Counted from the first letter of the stretch, positions 46,702 to 56,051 are shown. The stretch: DNA of 64,000 nt from Microcoleus sp. FACHB-1515 (GCF_014696105.1 NZ_JACJPO010000020.1:62001-126000); one strand, 5' to 3'. A program made the numbers and translations. Notes: a model not told the origin generated them from the sequence alone.

Positions 46702-48288
46702 CTACGGCGCTACCACGTAGGGCGAAGGCAGCGGTTGCACCTGTCCTGTGCTGACTAACGCCTGATAGACAAAGGCCGCAACTTCGGCGCGAGTCGCGGT
46801 GCGGTTCGGCTCAAGCTGCGCGACGTTGGGATAGTTGACGATGATGCTGCGCTGGGTGGCAGCAGCGATCGACCCCCGTGCCCAAGTCGGAATTTCGGCA
46901 TTGTCCTGGAAGCGATCGAGATTCACAAAGCTCTCGCTGCTCAACTCCAAGCCGCTCACTAGCGAGACGAGAACCTGGACGCGCGGAATTCGTTCATCGG
47001 GACGGAAAATTTGTCCAGGGTATCCGGTTAGAAAGCCGCCGCGATACGCCGTTTGAATCGCCGATCGCCCCCAGAAATTCGGAGCGACATCTTGAAAGTT
47101 GACGACTCCGCGCTTCGGCTGCGGCGAAAATGCCTGGTTGACGATCGCGGCAAACTGCGCCCGCGTAACCGGATCGTTCGGGCGAAACGTGCCGTTTGGG
47201 AAGCCGCTGATCACACCGCGCTCTGCTAAAGCCGTGATGTAGCCTTCTGCCCAGTTTCCAGCCACATCGCGGAAGTTAGAATTTCCTCCGGCACTAGCGA
47301 CAAACTCGACATCGCCTTGAATGCGATCGGCAGCGATCGTATTGCCGATCGCCACAATTCGATTGCTGCGCGTTTGGTTGTACAGGTCGTAGCGCCCATT
47401 GTTGCGAATGGTGTTGTTGCCTAAACTGTCTGCTGTCCCCAAATTGGGCAGGGCAGAGCCAACGACGATGATGCCGTCGCGAGTATTGTTTTCGATCGTG
47501 TTGCCGCGCAAAATCGGACGGGCAGAATTGCTAATTACGACGCCATCGACGTTGTTGCGGATCTGATTGTCGCGCAGGGTCGGGGTGGACTGGTCGCTAA
47601 TCGCGATGCCAAAGCCCGTATTGTCAAACACGTTGTTGCGAATTTCGCCGCTGGCCGATCGCACAACCGACACGCCATTCCCCGGATTTCGGGTAAACAC
47701 ATTGTCTTGAATCGTCGGACTAGCTGTGCCTGTGACAAACACGCCTTCGCGCAAATTGTCGGTGAACGTGCTGTTGCGGACGATCGCGCTGCCCACTTCC
47801 AGCCAGATGCCCGTGCCGCGAGTATTCGGATTCGTGACGGTGACGCCGCGAATTTCGGCAGTGTTCAGCGCACGAATGGCTGCATTTTGTCCACCAAACG
47901 TCGGACTGTTGAACGTGCCGCCGCCCGCAATCAAAACCCTGCTGCCGTTGGTGGACGCATCGCCCTGTAAGCGAATGTTTTGACCCACCACCAGCGGAAA
48001 CACTTCGCCGCTGTCTCGCGTGTAGCTTCCGGGTGCAAGCTGAATAATCGTTCCTGGCTGAGCGCGTTGCAGCGCATAGGTGATCGTGCGTAAAGCACTT
48101 TGCTCGCTGCCGCCCGCCGTCGGCGCATCCGTTCCCAAGCTGGAATTGACGTAAATCACCGGAGCCGTTGACGGCACTTGCGCCACTTCGATCGAGCCAG
48201 CAGGCACGGCAACCGCAGCCAGCGGCAAACAGCTAGTCAGCAGCAGGGAAGCCGCGAACCCTGCTTGGAGCGCATGTGAAAATTTCAT
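46702..48288 (-). CDS. Exported beta-helix (DUF1565) protein with SLH domains
   Basis: 528 aa from ATG 48288, with a signal peptide (FAASLLLTSCLPLAAVAVP). DUF1565-type start YVNSSLGTDAPTAGG, then a right-handed parallel beta-helix with repeats such as IRNNVDGVVISNSARP and IENNTRDGIIVVGSA (~90-310), then three SLH domains (DVAGNWAEGYITALAERGVI, FWGRSAIQTAYRGGFLTGYP, third at ~455-510). SLH domains in cyanobacteria anchor proteins to peptidoglycan-linked polymer or occur in outer-membrane proteins. Likely carbohydrate-binding or -modifying at the cell surface. Confidence 0.85.
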   Translation of the reverse strand: MKFSHALQAGFAASLLLTSCLPLAAVAVPAGSIEVAQVPSTAPVIYVNSSLGTDAPTAGGSEQSALRTITYALQRAQPGTIIQLAPGSYTRDSGEVFPLVVGQNIRLQGDASTNGSRVLIAGGGTFNSPTFGGQNAAIRALNTAEIRGVTVTNPNTRGTGIWLEVGSAIVRNSTFTDNLREGVFVTGTASPTIQDNVFTRNPGNGVSVVRSASGEIRNNVFDNTGFGIAISDQSTPTLRDNQIRNNVDGVVISNSARPILRGNTIENNTRDGIIVVGSALPNLGTADSLGNNTIRNNGRYDLYNQTRSNRIVAIGNTIAADRIQGDVEFVASAGGNSNFRDVAGNWAEGYITALAERGVISGFPNGTFRPNDPVTRAQFAAIVNQAFSPQPKRGVVNFQDVAPNFWGRSAIQTAYRGGFLTGYPGQIFRPDERIPRVQVLVSLVSGLELSSESFVNLDRFQDNAEIPTWARGSIAAATQRSIIVNYPNVAQLEPNRTATRAEVAAFVYQALVSTGQVQPLPSPYVVAP

Positions 48289-48537
48289 AAGTTCGAGTTG
48301 CCGCAAAAGTGAAGAGGAGCGCGATCGATCACAGCCCGATACGGTTGCGATCGATACCGAAGAAATTGTATAGCAGTGATGCAGCAACAGACCCGCCAAA
48401 CGCGATCGCAGTTCCCCGTGCAAATCGGTCGATCGACAGAACTCAACTCAAAATTCGATCGCTAGAGTGAACCAGAGACAGCCGAGAACCAGAAACAGCC
48501 GATCGCCGTCAAGCACTCTAAACACAAAAAGGAACCT

Positions 48538-49092
48538 ATGGCTTCACGTTTTACTGCGTTGACATCGGCTGCGTTGACATCCGTGCTGCTGACCGTTGCA
48601 GGGCTTGTCTTCACCTCCACTGCGGCACAAGCGGCTGACCAAGTGGTGCTGAAATACGGCGTTTTGGAGCGATCGATCGCCGTTTCTGACCTGGAAGCAT
48701 TTGCCGAAACGGGCGAACTGGCGCGACCCTTACAGCGCTATATTCGCATTTCTGGAGAACAACCAGAGCGAATTCGGCAAACCCTAACGCGAGAATTCAC
48801 CATCAGTCCGCGTCTGCTCGATCGCCTGCTCAACAATCCGATTGGAGAAGCCGCGCTTGATCAGCTTTCGCAAGCGATCTATCCACCTTCGGGTTCTGCC
48901 GATCCTGCCGCACTGCGATCGGCACTTGTCCTTTCCGCGAGCGATGACGATCGCATCAGCATTCTTGAAGTTGTCCGCAACTATCCCACACCGCAGGTTT
49001 ACATCGACGGCGAACGAGTCGTACAGGCTTACAACCAGCTTCGCGACCTGAGCGATCGCCTCGCCCCCATCCTCGAAGGCATCGGAATTTAG
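48538..49092 (+). CDS. Secreted DUF1400-like protein
   Basis: 184 aa with a signal peptide (LTSVLLTVAGLVFTSTAAQA). The mature part (VVLKYGVLERSIAVSDLEAF, FAETGELARPLQRYI, SPRLLDRLLNNPIGEAALDQL, RSALVLSASDDDRISILEVV) matches my recollection of DUF1400, usually the N-terminal module of exported cyanobacterial alpha/beta hydrolases. Here it stands alone without a hydrolase domain. Function unknown. AGGAACC precedes the ATG. Confidence 0.7.
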   Translation: MASRFTALTSAALTSVLLTVAGLVFTSTAAQAADQVVLKYGVLERSIAVSDLEAFAETGELARPLQRYIRISGEQPERIRQTLTREFTISPRLLDRLLNNPIGEAALDQLSQAIYPPSGSADPAALRSALVLSASDDDRISILEVVRNYPTPQVYIDGERVVQAYNQLRDLSDRLAPILEGIGI

Positions 49093-49108
49093 CGCGAAAC
49101 AGTAGCTC

Positions 49109-49294
49109 TTAGTAGGCCAGCGTTTCCAGCGTTTCGCGCAAATAGCGCTGGACGCGCTGATCGAGGCTGAGGACGGCAAGGAACTCTTCGCGCTCGGCCT
49201 GCCAGCGTTGAAAGCCGGAACTTTGGGCGATCGCTCGCTTCAGGCTGTCCCAAACCGCAGCTTCAGATGAATCATGAGAAGTGACAGAGACCAT
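49109..49294 (-). CDS. Small conserved-looking protein, 61 aa
   Basis: Start at ATG 49294, with GGAG eight bases upstream. Helical protein with AVWDSLKRAIAQSSGFQRW and LDQRVQRYLRETLETLAY; I recall similar short cyanobacterial proteins with the same LRETLETLAY end but no function. It converges on the DUF1400-like gene (16-bp gap) and is downstream of the low-complexity-tail gene. Confidence 0.6.
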   Translation of the reverse strand: MVSVTSHDSSEAAVWDSLKRAIAQSSGFQRWQAEREEFLAVLSLDQRVQRYLRETLETLAY

Positions 49295-49371
49295 TTTCAA
49301 TACTCCAGTTCAAATAGCGCTAAAGCTTTTTCCTTAGCATAACGCAGCGGTTTTTTGGGTGCTGTGCTGCA

Positions 49372-50286
49372 TTACACGATCGGCTGTTCCGGCTGGTCGG
49401 TTGCGTCAGAGGTTGCTGGGTCATTGGCGGCGATCGCTTCGCTGGCGATCGCATCTGTTTCGATCGCTTCTTCCAAGTCGGTTGAAGTTGCTTCCGTCAC
49501 GGTTTCTGTCAACTCGGCAGCAACCAAATCGGCTAGCGCAGGCTCATCGTCCGTTGCAATGGACGGTGCAGGGTCGGCTTGCTCTGCGATCGCTTCGGTT
49601 TGGGCAGCGGAAACGGGCGCGGCGACTGAAGGCGGACGAGCAGGAACAGCAGACGGCACAGCAGCGGCAGCAGCAGCCATCGCCAAGGTTTGCGCTTCGG
49701 TCAGTGGCGGCACAATTTGCTTGATTTGCCAGCCGAAAATCGAGAAGTTCGATCGAATCTGCTCGATCGGATAGACATCGATCAAAGCAAACTCCGTTTC
49801 TTTAATCAGCAAGACGCGCAGCACGCTCAGCGACACCTGCAAAAACAAATTGCTCAGCAAAAATCCGCCGGAGGCAATCAGCAAGCCTAATCCGCGCCAT
49901 TGCGGAAACTGCGCGGCAGGTTGCAGCACGAGCGGCGCAATTTGATAAAGCTGAAGCAGCACTGCTCCCAACCCGATCGCCACCAGCAGCGTCAAAATCT
50001 GATGCCCCAGAGTCTTAAAGCGCTTGAGGATGCGTCGCTGATCGATCGTTAAATACTCTGGCCGAATCGCGACGAGCAACACGCTGAAAATATAAAAAGG
50101 CCGCTGCCACTGCATTAAAAAAATCGGCACAATTCCAATCGTCAGCACGATCAGCCGCTCAACAATCGGCGGAAAAATCGGGTCGCCGATCGCCAGCCCC
50201 AGCAGGCAAAGCTCCAGCGTCAACGGCAGCACTGCCACCCCTGCAAGATGAATCCAAAGATACGGATCTGACCAAAACGATCGCAT
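49372..50286 (-). CDS. Low-complexity-tail membrane protein
   Basis: 304 aa from ATG 50286. Residues 1-170 hold about five membrane helices (SDPYLWIHLAGVAVLPL, LIVLTIGIVPIFLM, LLVAIGLGAVLLQLYQ), then a conserved amphipathic part (IDVYPIEQIRSNFSIFGWQI). From ~200 it is an Ala/Glu/Thr/Asp-rich tail. The opening RSFWSDPYLWIHLAG is typical of a cyanobacterial family named for this tail. Function unknown. Confidence 0.8.
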   Translation of the reverse strand: MRSFWSDPYLWIHLAGVAVLPLTLELCLLGLAIGDPIFPPIVERLIVLTIGIVPIFLMQWQRPFYIFSVLLVAIRPEYLTIDQRRILKRFKTLGHQILTLLVAIGLGAVLLQLYQIAPLVLQPAAQFPQWRGLGLLIASGGFLLSNLFLQVSLSVLRVLLIKETEFALIDVYPIEQIRSNFSIFGWQIKQIVPPLTEAQTLAMAAAAAAVPSAVPARPPSVAAPVSAAQTEAIAEQADPAPSIATDDEPALADLVAAELTETVTEATSTDLEEAIETDAIASEAIAANDPATSDATDQPEQPIV

Positions 50287-50497
50287 AGCGCACAACCCAA
50301 GCCACCACTGCAATACTAAGGCAAATAGGTGTAGCGCGAGGAACGGCTCACACGTGCGATCGGGTAAACAAATTCAGTATCGATTGATTCAGAAGTGGAA
50401 GTTGGCGATCGCACTACTGGGATGATTCTATTTGTCGCCGCTGTAATTCGCGCAGAATCGATCGATTTCAGCGGCGTTTCAGTTAAAAAATTTGGAA

Positions 50498-50582
50498 GCT
50501 AACGGCTCAAATCAGCGGCGGCAGGTAACCTCGAACTCTCACCGACAACCTACGTTCCGTCCGCACCAACGCAGTGTTAGCC
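50498..50582 (-). other. attC-like recombination site at the end of the restriction gene
   Basis: On the minus strand GCTAAC (50581-50576, sharing the TAA stop of the endonuclease gene) and GTTAGC (50503-50498) are outer inverted core-like sites. Inside them GCGGaCGG can pair with CCGCCGC leaving one extrahelical base, and ~45 nt lie in the centre. An 85-bp palindrome overlapping a stop codon, with RYYYAAC/GTTRRRY-like ends and an unpaired base in the inner arm, is the architecture of an integron attC site. No integron integrase is seen in the window, so this is a structural inference. Confidence 0.45.
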
Positions 50583-51311
50583 GTCGCCATTACGTTCGAT
50601 CTCGCGCTCAATAATCTCTTTGACAAACTCAGGCAGTTCCTTTTCCACGCTGACAGCCCTTTGCTTGAGCCTTTCATAAATCTCAACCTCATCTCCTTCC
50701 CAAAGCAGATCTATTCTTCTAACCTGTCGCATTGCGATGTGCTCATAGCTTTCTGGATACGCCCAGTAGCAGGATAGACAAATAGACTTATCCTTAATGC
50801 TGTTCCAGTTTTCGCAATGTTCGCATGACCACGATTTAGCCCGGTTAGCAGAGCCACAAAGTAACATGAAGTTCTCTGGGGCTAGATCTGGCTCACCATC
50901 AACTTCAAAAGGAACACGATGATCAATTTGCAACTCGCGTTCATCTACCTCTTCGACATAAATAAAACACTTACATCCGTATCTGCTAATCAGCGCCTCT
51001 TTAATCTGCTTGGATAAACCTGTTCTTCCAGAAAGACGGGTGAATCTTGCCTTGCTAATATCTCCAAATCGATATGCAGCTATTTTTCTGCCGTCACTTC
51101 CAGTAACACGAAAAGTCTCTAACGGGATACCATTTTCTCTGACATCTCTAGCCGCTCTTGGAGGATGGTTATAACCATAGGTTTCTTTCAACTCCTCAGT
51201 CGTAACAAATCCGTGTTGCAAGATGTGATCAATGACCGCTTTAGGCCTCTTTGCTGTTACAGAGCGACAAAGTTCCAAGAAGTCATCGGGTAGCTGCTGC
51301 GAATTCTCCAT
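50577..51311 (-). CDS. HNH restriction endonuclease (type II)
   Basis: 244 aa. The nuclease core is YGCKCFIYVEEVDERELQIDHRVPFEVDG with NFMLLCGSANRAKSW (quoted in parts elsewhere): an HNH fold with QIDH. A zinc-ribbon-like element follows (CEHCENW then CLSCYW). The N-terminal ~75 residues resemble a winged-helix recognition domain (FVTTEELKETYGYNHPPRA). It overlaps the end of the methyltransferase gene by 29 bp, the usual coupling for a type II system. It cleaves DNA at the site its partner methylates; specificity unknown. AT-rich and without HIP1 sites, unlike its surroundings. Confidence 0.8.
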   Translation of the reverse strand: MENSQQLPDDFLELCRSVTAKRPKAVIDHILQHGFVTTEELKETYGYNHPPRAARDVRENGIPLETFRVTGSDGRKIAAYRFGDISKARFTRLSGRTGLSKQIKEALISRYGCKCFIYVEEVDERELQIDHRVPFEVDGEPDLAPENFMLLCGSANRAKSWSCEHCENWNSIKDKSICLSCYWAYPESYEHIAMRQVRRIDLLWEGDEVEIYERLKQRAVSVEKELPEFVKEIIEREIERNGDG

Positions 51312-52236
51312 GCTTTTCCAAGAGGGTTAGCTGCTTTGGTTTCTTGCCAATATCGCTAAAATCACAGATTTTAGTATTCATTAAGCTTTTGGATAAATTT
51401 GTCGATAAGTACAACGACTCAATTGTAGCTTCTTCCTTGCCCAGTAATGTAGACTGTGAGGATCTGCCAACTTCGATTTCGATTCTTTCAAGATTTAAGC
51501 TTTTAGGAAGAACCTTGCCAAAAGCCTTATCACCCAATTTACCGTCGTAACTGATAGCAAACGCAGATCCTTTTCGGTTTAACCGTTCAAGAGCCAACAC
51601 AAAATCATCGAAATTTATGCCAGACAGATATCTTGAATCTCTATTTCCGCATACACCTTGATAGGGAGGATCCATATAAATAAAATCGCCTTCCTGAACT
51701 TGCTCTAATATTTCTCGATAATCTAAACTCGTAAACTTGCATTTGCCTCTGAGCAGACTAGATACACCTGCCATATTTTTTCTCATTGTTTCAGGTCGTG
51801 TTCCTTTGCGTCTTTTGTCCAAACTTTGGTTGAACAATCCTTCAGAATTGTAGCGAACCGAACCTTTAACGCATCTTGCTAGTAGGTAGAGGAACAATTT
51901 TGGATCATTAGTTTTATTGAATTTTGACCTGACTTCAAAATAATGAGCCACAGAATTAGTATGTTGCTCATTCCATAGCTCTAAGTAAGAATCTGCTATT
52001 TCGTCTGGTCTTTCTATAGATAGTTCTAGTAGCTCGATTAGTGGCTTATTCAGATCATTTAACCAAAAACTGTGGCTAATTTGACTTGCAGATGTAGCAA
52101 CACTAATCGCAGCAGTTCCAGCAAAAGGCTCTACCAGCCTATTGAAATTTTTTGGAAAAAACTGGAGGATGTGCTTCGCCAGATTCCTTTTGCTGCCTTG
52201 ATATTGAATGAAGTGGGGTAGATTCGCCATCATCAT
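51283..52236 (-). CDS. D12-class DNA adenine-N6 methyltransferase
   Basis: 317 aa from ATG 52236; three consecutive ATG codons precede ANLPHFIQYQGSKRNLAKHI, so the exact start is uncertain. Motif I is VEPFAGTAAISVA, motif IV is MDPPYQG, and the N-terminal YQGSKR is typical of Dam/DpnM-like alpha-class enzymes. It protects host DNA from the HNH endonuclease encoded downstream. AT-rich coding sequence, no GCGATCGC, different codon use from the flanking genes: likely horizontally acquired. Confidence 0.88.
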   Translation of the reverse strand: MMMANLPHFIQYQGSKRNLAKHILQFFPKNFNRLVEPFAGTAAISVATSASQISHSFWLNDLNKPLIELLELSIERPDEIADSYLELWNEQHTNSVAHYFEVRSKFNKTNDPKLFLYLLARCVKGSVRYNSEGLFNQSLDKRRKGTRPETMRKNMAGVSSLLRGKCKFTSLDYREILEQVQEGDFIYMDPPYQGVCGNRDSRYLSGINFDDFVLALERLNRKGSAFAISYDGKLGDKAFGKVLPKSLNLERIEIEVGRSSQSTLLGKEEATIESLYLSTNLSKSLMNTKICDFSDIGKKPKQLTLLEKHGEFAAATR

Positions 52237-52351
52237 GCAAGAACAAATAATCTTGCAGCAGTTTATCACGATAGCTTGAGCTTGTCGCTTAACTCCAGCA
52301 TTTTTTCAAGAGGGACACAGGGGGCGAGGCTGAAGCCTAAAACGGCTAACA

Positions 52352-52398
52352 ATTTACCGCTACGGAACGTTTCCGTATGATGTCCCGTAGCGGTAAAT
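52352..52398. repeat. Perfect 14-bp hairpin
   Basis: ATTTACCGCTACGG (52352-52365) and CCGTAGCGGTAAAT (52385-52398) with a 19-nt loop containing GGAAcgTTTCC. It lies directly next to a GTTAGCC core-like sequence (52344-52350, minus strand), so it may be part of a degenerate recombination site. Confidence 0.75.
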
Positions 52399-52481
52399 AG
52401 GCTGAATCTTGCCGCATAATGTACTGCTCAGGGTGGTTATGCTGAATTGTTCAGTTTTCTTAATCGTCTTTGACCCAGTTT

Positions 52482-52534
52482 GATACCGTTCCGCAAGCTG
52501 CGCGGCCAGCAGAGCTGATCCGTTCTCGATCGCC
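52482..52534 (+). repeat. 52-53-bp dispersed repeat, copy 2
   Basis: Same ends as the copy at 44806-44857 (GATACCGTTCCGCAAGCT ... AGCTGATCCGT ... GATCGCC) with a few substitutions and a one-base length difference. Intergenic here. Confidence 0.8.
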
Positions 52535-52803
52535 CTACACGCTTGCAAAATTTTTCCAGCTATAGTAGCCTCAATTATCGCTAATTCCGATGCCGCGAAG
52601 CGTTCCAAGGGAGTGCGGCTAACACCCCCAAGGAACTAACCTCCAAAACTGACCATCCCAGCCTGAAGGCTAGCTTCGATTGTATCCGCTGGCCGTCTTG
52701 CTGTCGCAGTGAGGCGGCTTCGTTGTGCATGGAGGCAGGGTGGCAGCGGGCAGGTGCGGTCTGCTCGCTGTGTATCTCGTACCCATCTCATGGAGACAAT
52801 CGA

Positions 52804-53118
52804 ATGACATACGAAGATTACAAAGACGATGACTACGAGGCGATCGAACCGTTCGAGCTACCGGAGCCGTTCTTGCCGATCGAACCGGAACCGCCGCGCC
52901 CCATCTTTTTGCCGCCGATCAACGACCCAGAAGTGTTGCGCGTTTTGGCAGTGGGATCAAAACCAGTGGTGAATCGATTTGTGCATCTGCTGCATCGCGC
53001 CAACATCGCGCACTATGCCGAGTGGACAGTGTTGATTCCCACGCCAAATCCAGGTGAGTTCATGCGAATGTTGACCAAACGGATTCTGCTTCAGCCCGAC
53101 GATTTCACCTCGCGCTGA
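52804..53118 (+). CDS. Small acidic protein of unknown function
   Basis: 104 aa from ATG 52804, preceded by GGAGAC. An acidic, Pro-rich N-terminal third (MTYEDYKDDDYEAIEPFELP) is followed by a compact segment (VLRVLAVGSKPVVNRFVHLL, HRANIAHYAEWTVLIPTPNP, EFMRMLTKRILL). I do not recognise it. Its C-terminus looks like a real fold and HIP1-like codon use resembles the chromosome rather than the restriction-modification pair. Convergent with glgA. Confidence 0.65.
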   Translation: MTYEDYKDDDYEAIEPFELPEPFLPIEPEPPRPIFLPPINDPEVLRVLAVGSKPVVNRFVHLLHRANIAHYAEWTVLIPTPNPGEFMRMLTKRILLQPDDFTSR

Positions 53119-53187
53119 TCCGTTGGTACGAGCGATCGAACCTGACAAAAGCCGCTGGAATTCGATCGAATCACAGCGGCGATTTCG

Positions 53188-54612
53188 TTAAGCAACGAGT
53201 TCTGGTTGTGGGGTTTCTTCGGGCGCGGGTAGTTCTTCGGGTAAGCCGAGAATGCGGCGATAGGTTTTGTCATATTCGATCGCCGATTTTTCCCAGCCGA
53301 AATCTTCACTCATGCCACGCTGCTGAAGCGCTTTCCAATAATCTTTGTATTGGAAACCTTCCCAAGCTCGCACCATGCAGGTAAACAAATCCAGCGGTTC
53401 GTAGCGATCGAAACAGTAGCCCGTTCCCGTTTTTTCAGCCGGAATGTGAGGGAAAACCGTATCAACAAGGCCACCTGTGCGGCGGACGATCGGGACAGAG
53501 CCGTAGCGCAACGCCATCATTTGACTGATGCCGCAAGGTTCAAAGCGCGATGGCATTAAAAAAGCATCAGTTCCCGCGTAGATGCGGCGCGAAAGGGCAT
53601 CGTTGTAGAGCAAGTAGGCGGCCATGCGACCGGGAAAGCGCGAGGCAATTTGCCACAGTTGCGTTTCATAGTAGCGATCGCCCGTGCCCAAAACCACAAG
53701 CTGAGCATTCGTGTAGGCCATGAAGCGATCGAGGACTTGAATCACCAAATCCAAGCCTTTTTGCTCAACCAAACGCGACACAATTCCAATGAGAAATGCG
53801 CTGGAGTTGACTTCAAGACCGAGTTCTTCTTGCAGCGCAATTTTGTTTGCAGAACGCTGATCGATCGTTTCTGCGGTGAAGGTTTGAGGAATCTGTTTAT
53901 CGTTCGCAGGATCGTAAACTTCAGTGTCAATGCCGTTAATGATGCCTTCGAGTTTGCCGCTGATAAATGAGAGGAGACCTTCGATCGATTCTCCATATTC
54001 TGCGGTTTGAATCTGCTCGGCATAGGTTGGTGAAACGGTCGTTACCAGGTCAGCAAACTGCACGGCAGCAGCCATTGTATTGTGTCCCTGCATGTACCAA
54101 GGACACCAGGTAATTTGCTCTAGCCGCCAGCGCCAAGGCCCCTGATAAGCCAAATTGTGAATTGTGAAGACGGTCGAAATATCTGGCGACTGATGCATCC
54201 AAACGGGAATCATTCCCGTGTGCCAATCGTGGCAGTGAACAATTTGCGGCTTCCAGTAGTTCCAGCAAAATTCGGCAGCGCCATTGGCAAACAGCGTGAA
54301 GCGCCAGTCTTCATCTTCTCCGGCGTAGATGCGGCGCGGTGCAAAGGCGGGATGCGCGAACAGATACAGCGGCACGTCGGTTCCAGGCAAAACCGATTCA
54401 TACACCTGGAAATTTTGAAACATTGCATAGCCGTACCAAATCGGCTCTTTGGGAATGGTCATTTTGTCGGGCAAAAAGCCGTAATAGGGCAGAAAAATCC
54501 GCACGTCATGCCCCATTTCCTTCAGCACTTTGGGAAGCGCCCCGACGACATCGCCCATGCCGCCAACTTTTGCAACCGGAGCTGCCTCTGCCGCCACAAA
54601 CAAAATTCGCAT
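53188..54612 (-). CDS. glgA: Glycogen synthase (ADP-glucose type), GlgA
   Basis: 474 aa from ATG 54612, preceded by GGAAGGG. ADP-glucose motif KVGGMGD at 15-21, [38 protein letters not shown], and the C-terminal acid motif region [20 protein letters not shown] with [12 protein letters not shown]5 family; it elongates alpha-1,4-glucan in carbon storage. The [13 protein letters not shown] segment suggests the GlgA1 isoform. Divergent from the MFS gene. Confidence 0.96.
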   Translation of the reverse strand: MRILFVAAEAAPVAKVGGMGDVVGALPKVLKEMGHDVRIFLPYYGFLPDKMTIPKEPIWYGYAMFQNFQVYESVLPGTDVPLYLFAHPAFAPRRIYAGEDEDWRFTLFANGAAEFCWNYWKPQIVHCHDWHTGMIPVWMHQSPDISTVFTIHNLAYQGPWRWRLEQITWCPWYMQGHNTMAAAVQFADLVTTVSPTYAEQIQTAEYGESIEGLLSFISGKLEGIINGIDTEVYDPANDKQIPQTFTAETIDQRSANKIALQEELGLEVNSSAFLIGIVSRLVEQKGLDLVIQVLDRFMAYTNAQLVVLGTGDRYYETQLWQIASRFPGRMAAYLLYNDALSRRIYAGTDAFLMPSRFEPCGISQMMALRYGSVPIVRRTGGLVDTVFPHIPAEKTGTGYCFDRYEPLDLFTCMVRAWEGFQYKDYWKALQQRGMSEDFGWEKSAIEYDKTYRRILGLPEELPAPEETPQPELVA

Positions 54613-54764
54613 TTGCCCTTCCAATTCCTGTCATGACTGCCACTACAAGTCTAGTGGCGTGTGGCGATCGTGCAAAGCAAATGTAGAAAGCGCGATCGCC
54701 ACAATCGCGCAATTGACTTTCCGCGATCTATGGCAAAATCACGAAGCACCTTCGCCGATCGATC

Positions 54765-56051
54765 GTGAATACGTCTCAGTCTTTCCTGCAAGTTTTCCAA
54801 AGCCGCAAAATGGTCGCCCTGCTGCTGTTGGGCTTTGCCTCTGGTTTGCCGTTGTTTCTCACCAGTCGGACGCTGCAAGCCTGGATGACCGTTGAGGGTG
54901 TTGATCTTGCTCAGGTTGGCGCAATTAGCCTGGTGGCGCTGCCGTATTCGCTCAAGTTTTTGTGGTCGCCGTTTCTCGATCGATTCGTGCCGCCCTTTTT
55001 GGGACGCAGGCGCGGCTGGCTGGTAATTACGCAGATTGCGCTAGCCTTGGCGATCGCGGCGATGGCGGTTCAGCGTCCGGCTCAGGCGCTTCAGTTGTTT
55101 GCGATCAATGCTGTGGCGATCGCGTTCCTTAGTGCGACTCAAGATATTGCCTTTGATGCATACCGGACAGATGTTTTGCAGCCGCGTGAACTCGGAGCGG
55201 GTGCGGCGGTTGCCGTCCTGGGCTATCGAGTTGCGCTGCTTGTCACCGGATCGCTGGCATTGATTTTGGCCGATCGCCTGCCTTGGCCGACGATCTACTT
55301 GGGCATGGCCGGACTGATGCTGCTGTGCATTTTGCCCTCGTTTTTTGCACCAGAACCAGAGATTGCGGTGCGTCCGCCCGCCACATTCGCGGATGCCGTC
55401 AAGCTGCCATTCATCGAATTCTTTCAGCGCAAAGGCGTCGCGCAAGGCTTTTTGATTTTGGTATTCATCGTGCTCTACAAGCTCGGTGATGCCCTGGTCA
55501 ACAACATGGTGACGCCGTTTTTGCTGCAAACGGGTTTCACGCAGGGCGACATTGGCAAAATTCAAGGCGGCATGGGGCTGATTGCAACGATCGTAGGCGC
55601 ATTGGCGGGCGGAGCGCTGCTGAGTCAGTGGGGCGTGAATCGATCGCTGTGGATTTTCGGTGGCTTGCAGGCGATTAGCAATCTGGCGTATTTCTTGCTG
55701 GCGCAGGCCGGACAAAACTATCCCATGATGGTCGTGGCGATTAACATCGAGAATTTCTGCGGTGGATTGGGGACAGCCGCTTTTGTCGCGTTCTTAATGA
55801 GTTTGTGCAATCAGCGCTTTTCCGCAACGCAGTACGCTTTGCTGTCAAGTTTGATGGCCGTCAGTCGCGATATTCTGGTGGCTCCAGCAGGTGGAATTGC
55901 CGATCGCCTCGGCTGGCCGCTGTTCTTTTTGCTGACGATCGCCGCTGCCCTACCCGGACTTTTGCTGCTGCCGATTTTTGCGCCTTGGAATGTGCAACCT
56001 GCCGCGCTGCCGCGTCCCGGACTAGAGGAAGATGCGCCGCCGGAGCGATAA
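54765..56051 (+). CDS. AmpG-like MFS transporter
   Basis: 428 aa, about 12 membrane helices. ALLLLGFASGLPLFLTSRTL and VDLAQVGAISLVALPYSLKF, WSPFLDRF, and ATQDIAFDAYRTDVLQPREL are typical of the AmpG branch of the major facilitator superfamily (muropeptide or related import in proteobacteria). In cyanobacteria the substrate is not established. GTG start at 54765. A small membrane-protein gene and a GNAT gene follow on the same strand and may share the transcript. Confidence 0.85.
   Translation: MNTSQSFLQVFQSRKMVALLLLGFASGLPLFLTSRTLQAWMTVEGVDLAQVGAISLVALPYSLKFLWSPFLDRFVPPFLGRRRGWLVITQIALALAIAAMAVQRPAQALQLFAINAVAIAFLSATQDIAFDAYRTDVLQPRELGAGAAVAVLGYRVALLVTGSLALILADRLPWPTIYLGMAGLMLLCILPSFFAPEPEIAVRPPATFADAVKLPFIEFFQRKGVAQGFLILVFIVLYKLGDALVNNMVTPFLLQTGFTQGDIGKIQGGMGLIATIVGALAGGALLSQWGVNRSLWIFGGLQAISNLAYFLLAQAGQNYPMMVVAINIENFCGGLGTAAFVAFLMSLCNQRFSATQYALLSSLMAVSRDILVAPAGGIADRLGWPLFFLLTIAAALPGLLLLPIFAPWNVQPAALPRPGLEEDAPPER

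Larger units (their letters stand above)
52270..52803. other. Spacer upstream of the restriction-modification pair
   Basis: About 530 bp without a supported gene. It contains GTTAGCC on the minus strand at 52344-52350 and again at 52615-52621, like the core of the attC-like site downstream, the hairpin at 52352-52398 and the repeat at 52482-52534. An 82-codon minus-strand frame (52360-52608) spans the repeat and hairpin but looks like none of the families I know. Looks like a junction of accreted short elements. Confidence 0.5.

Noticed and set aside
50507-50580. Possible tRNA gene in the palindrome after the endonuclease gene
   Set aside because: GTTCGAGG looked like a T-loop, but no cloverleaf can be formed; the outer GCTAAC/GTTAGC symmetry fits an attC-like site better.
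52360-52608. 82-codon minus-strand frame as a gene
   Set aside because: It runs through a dispersed repeat and into a perfect hairpin, and the protein is not recognisable.
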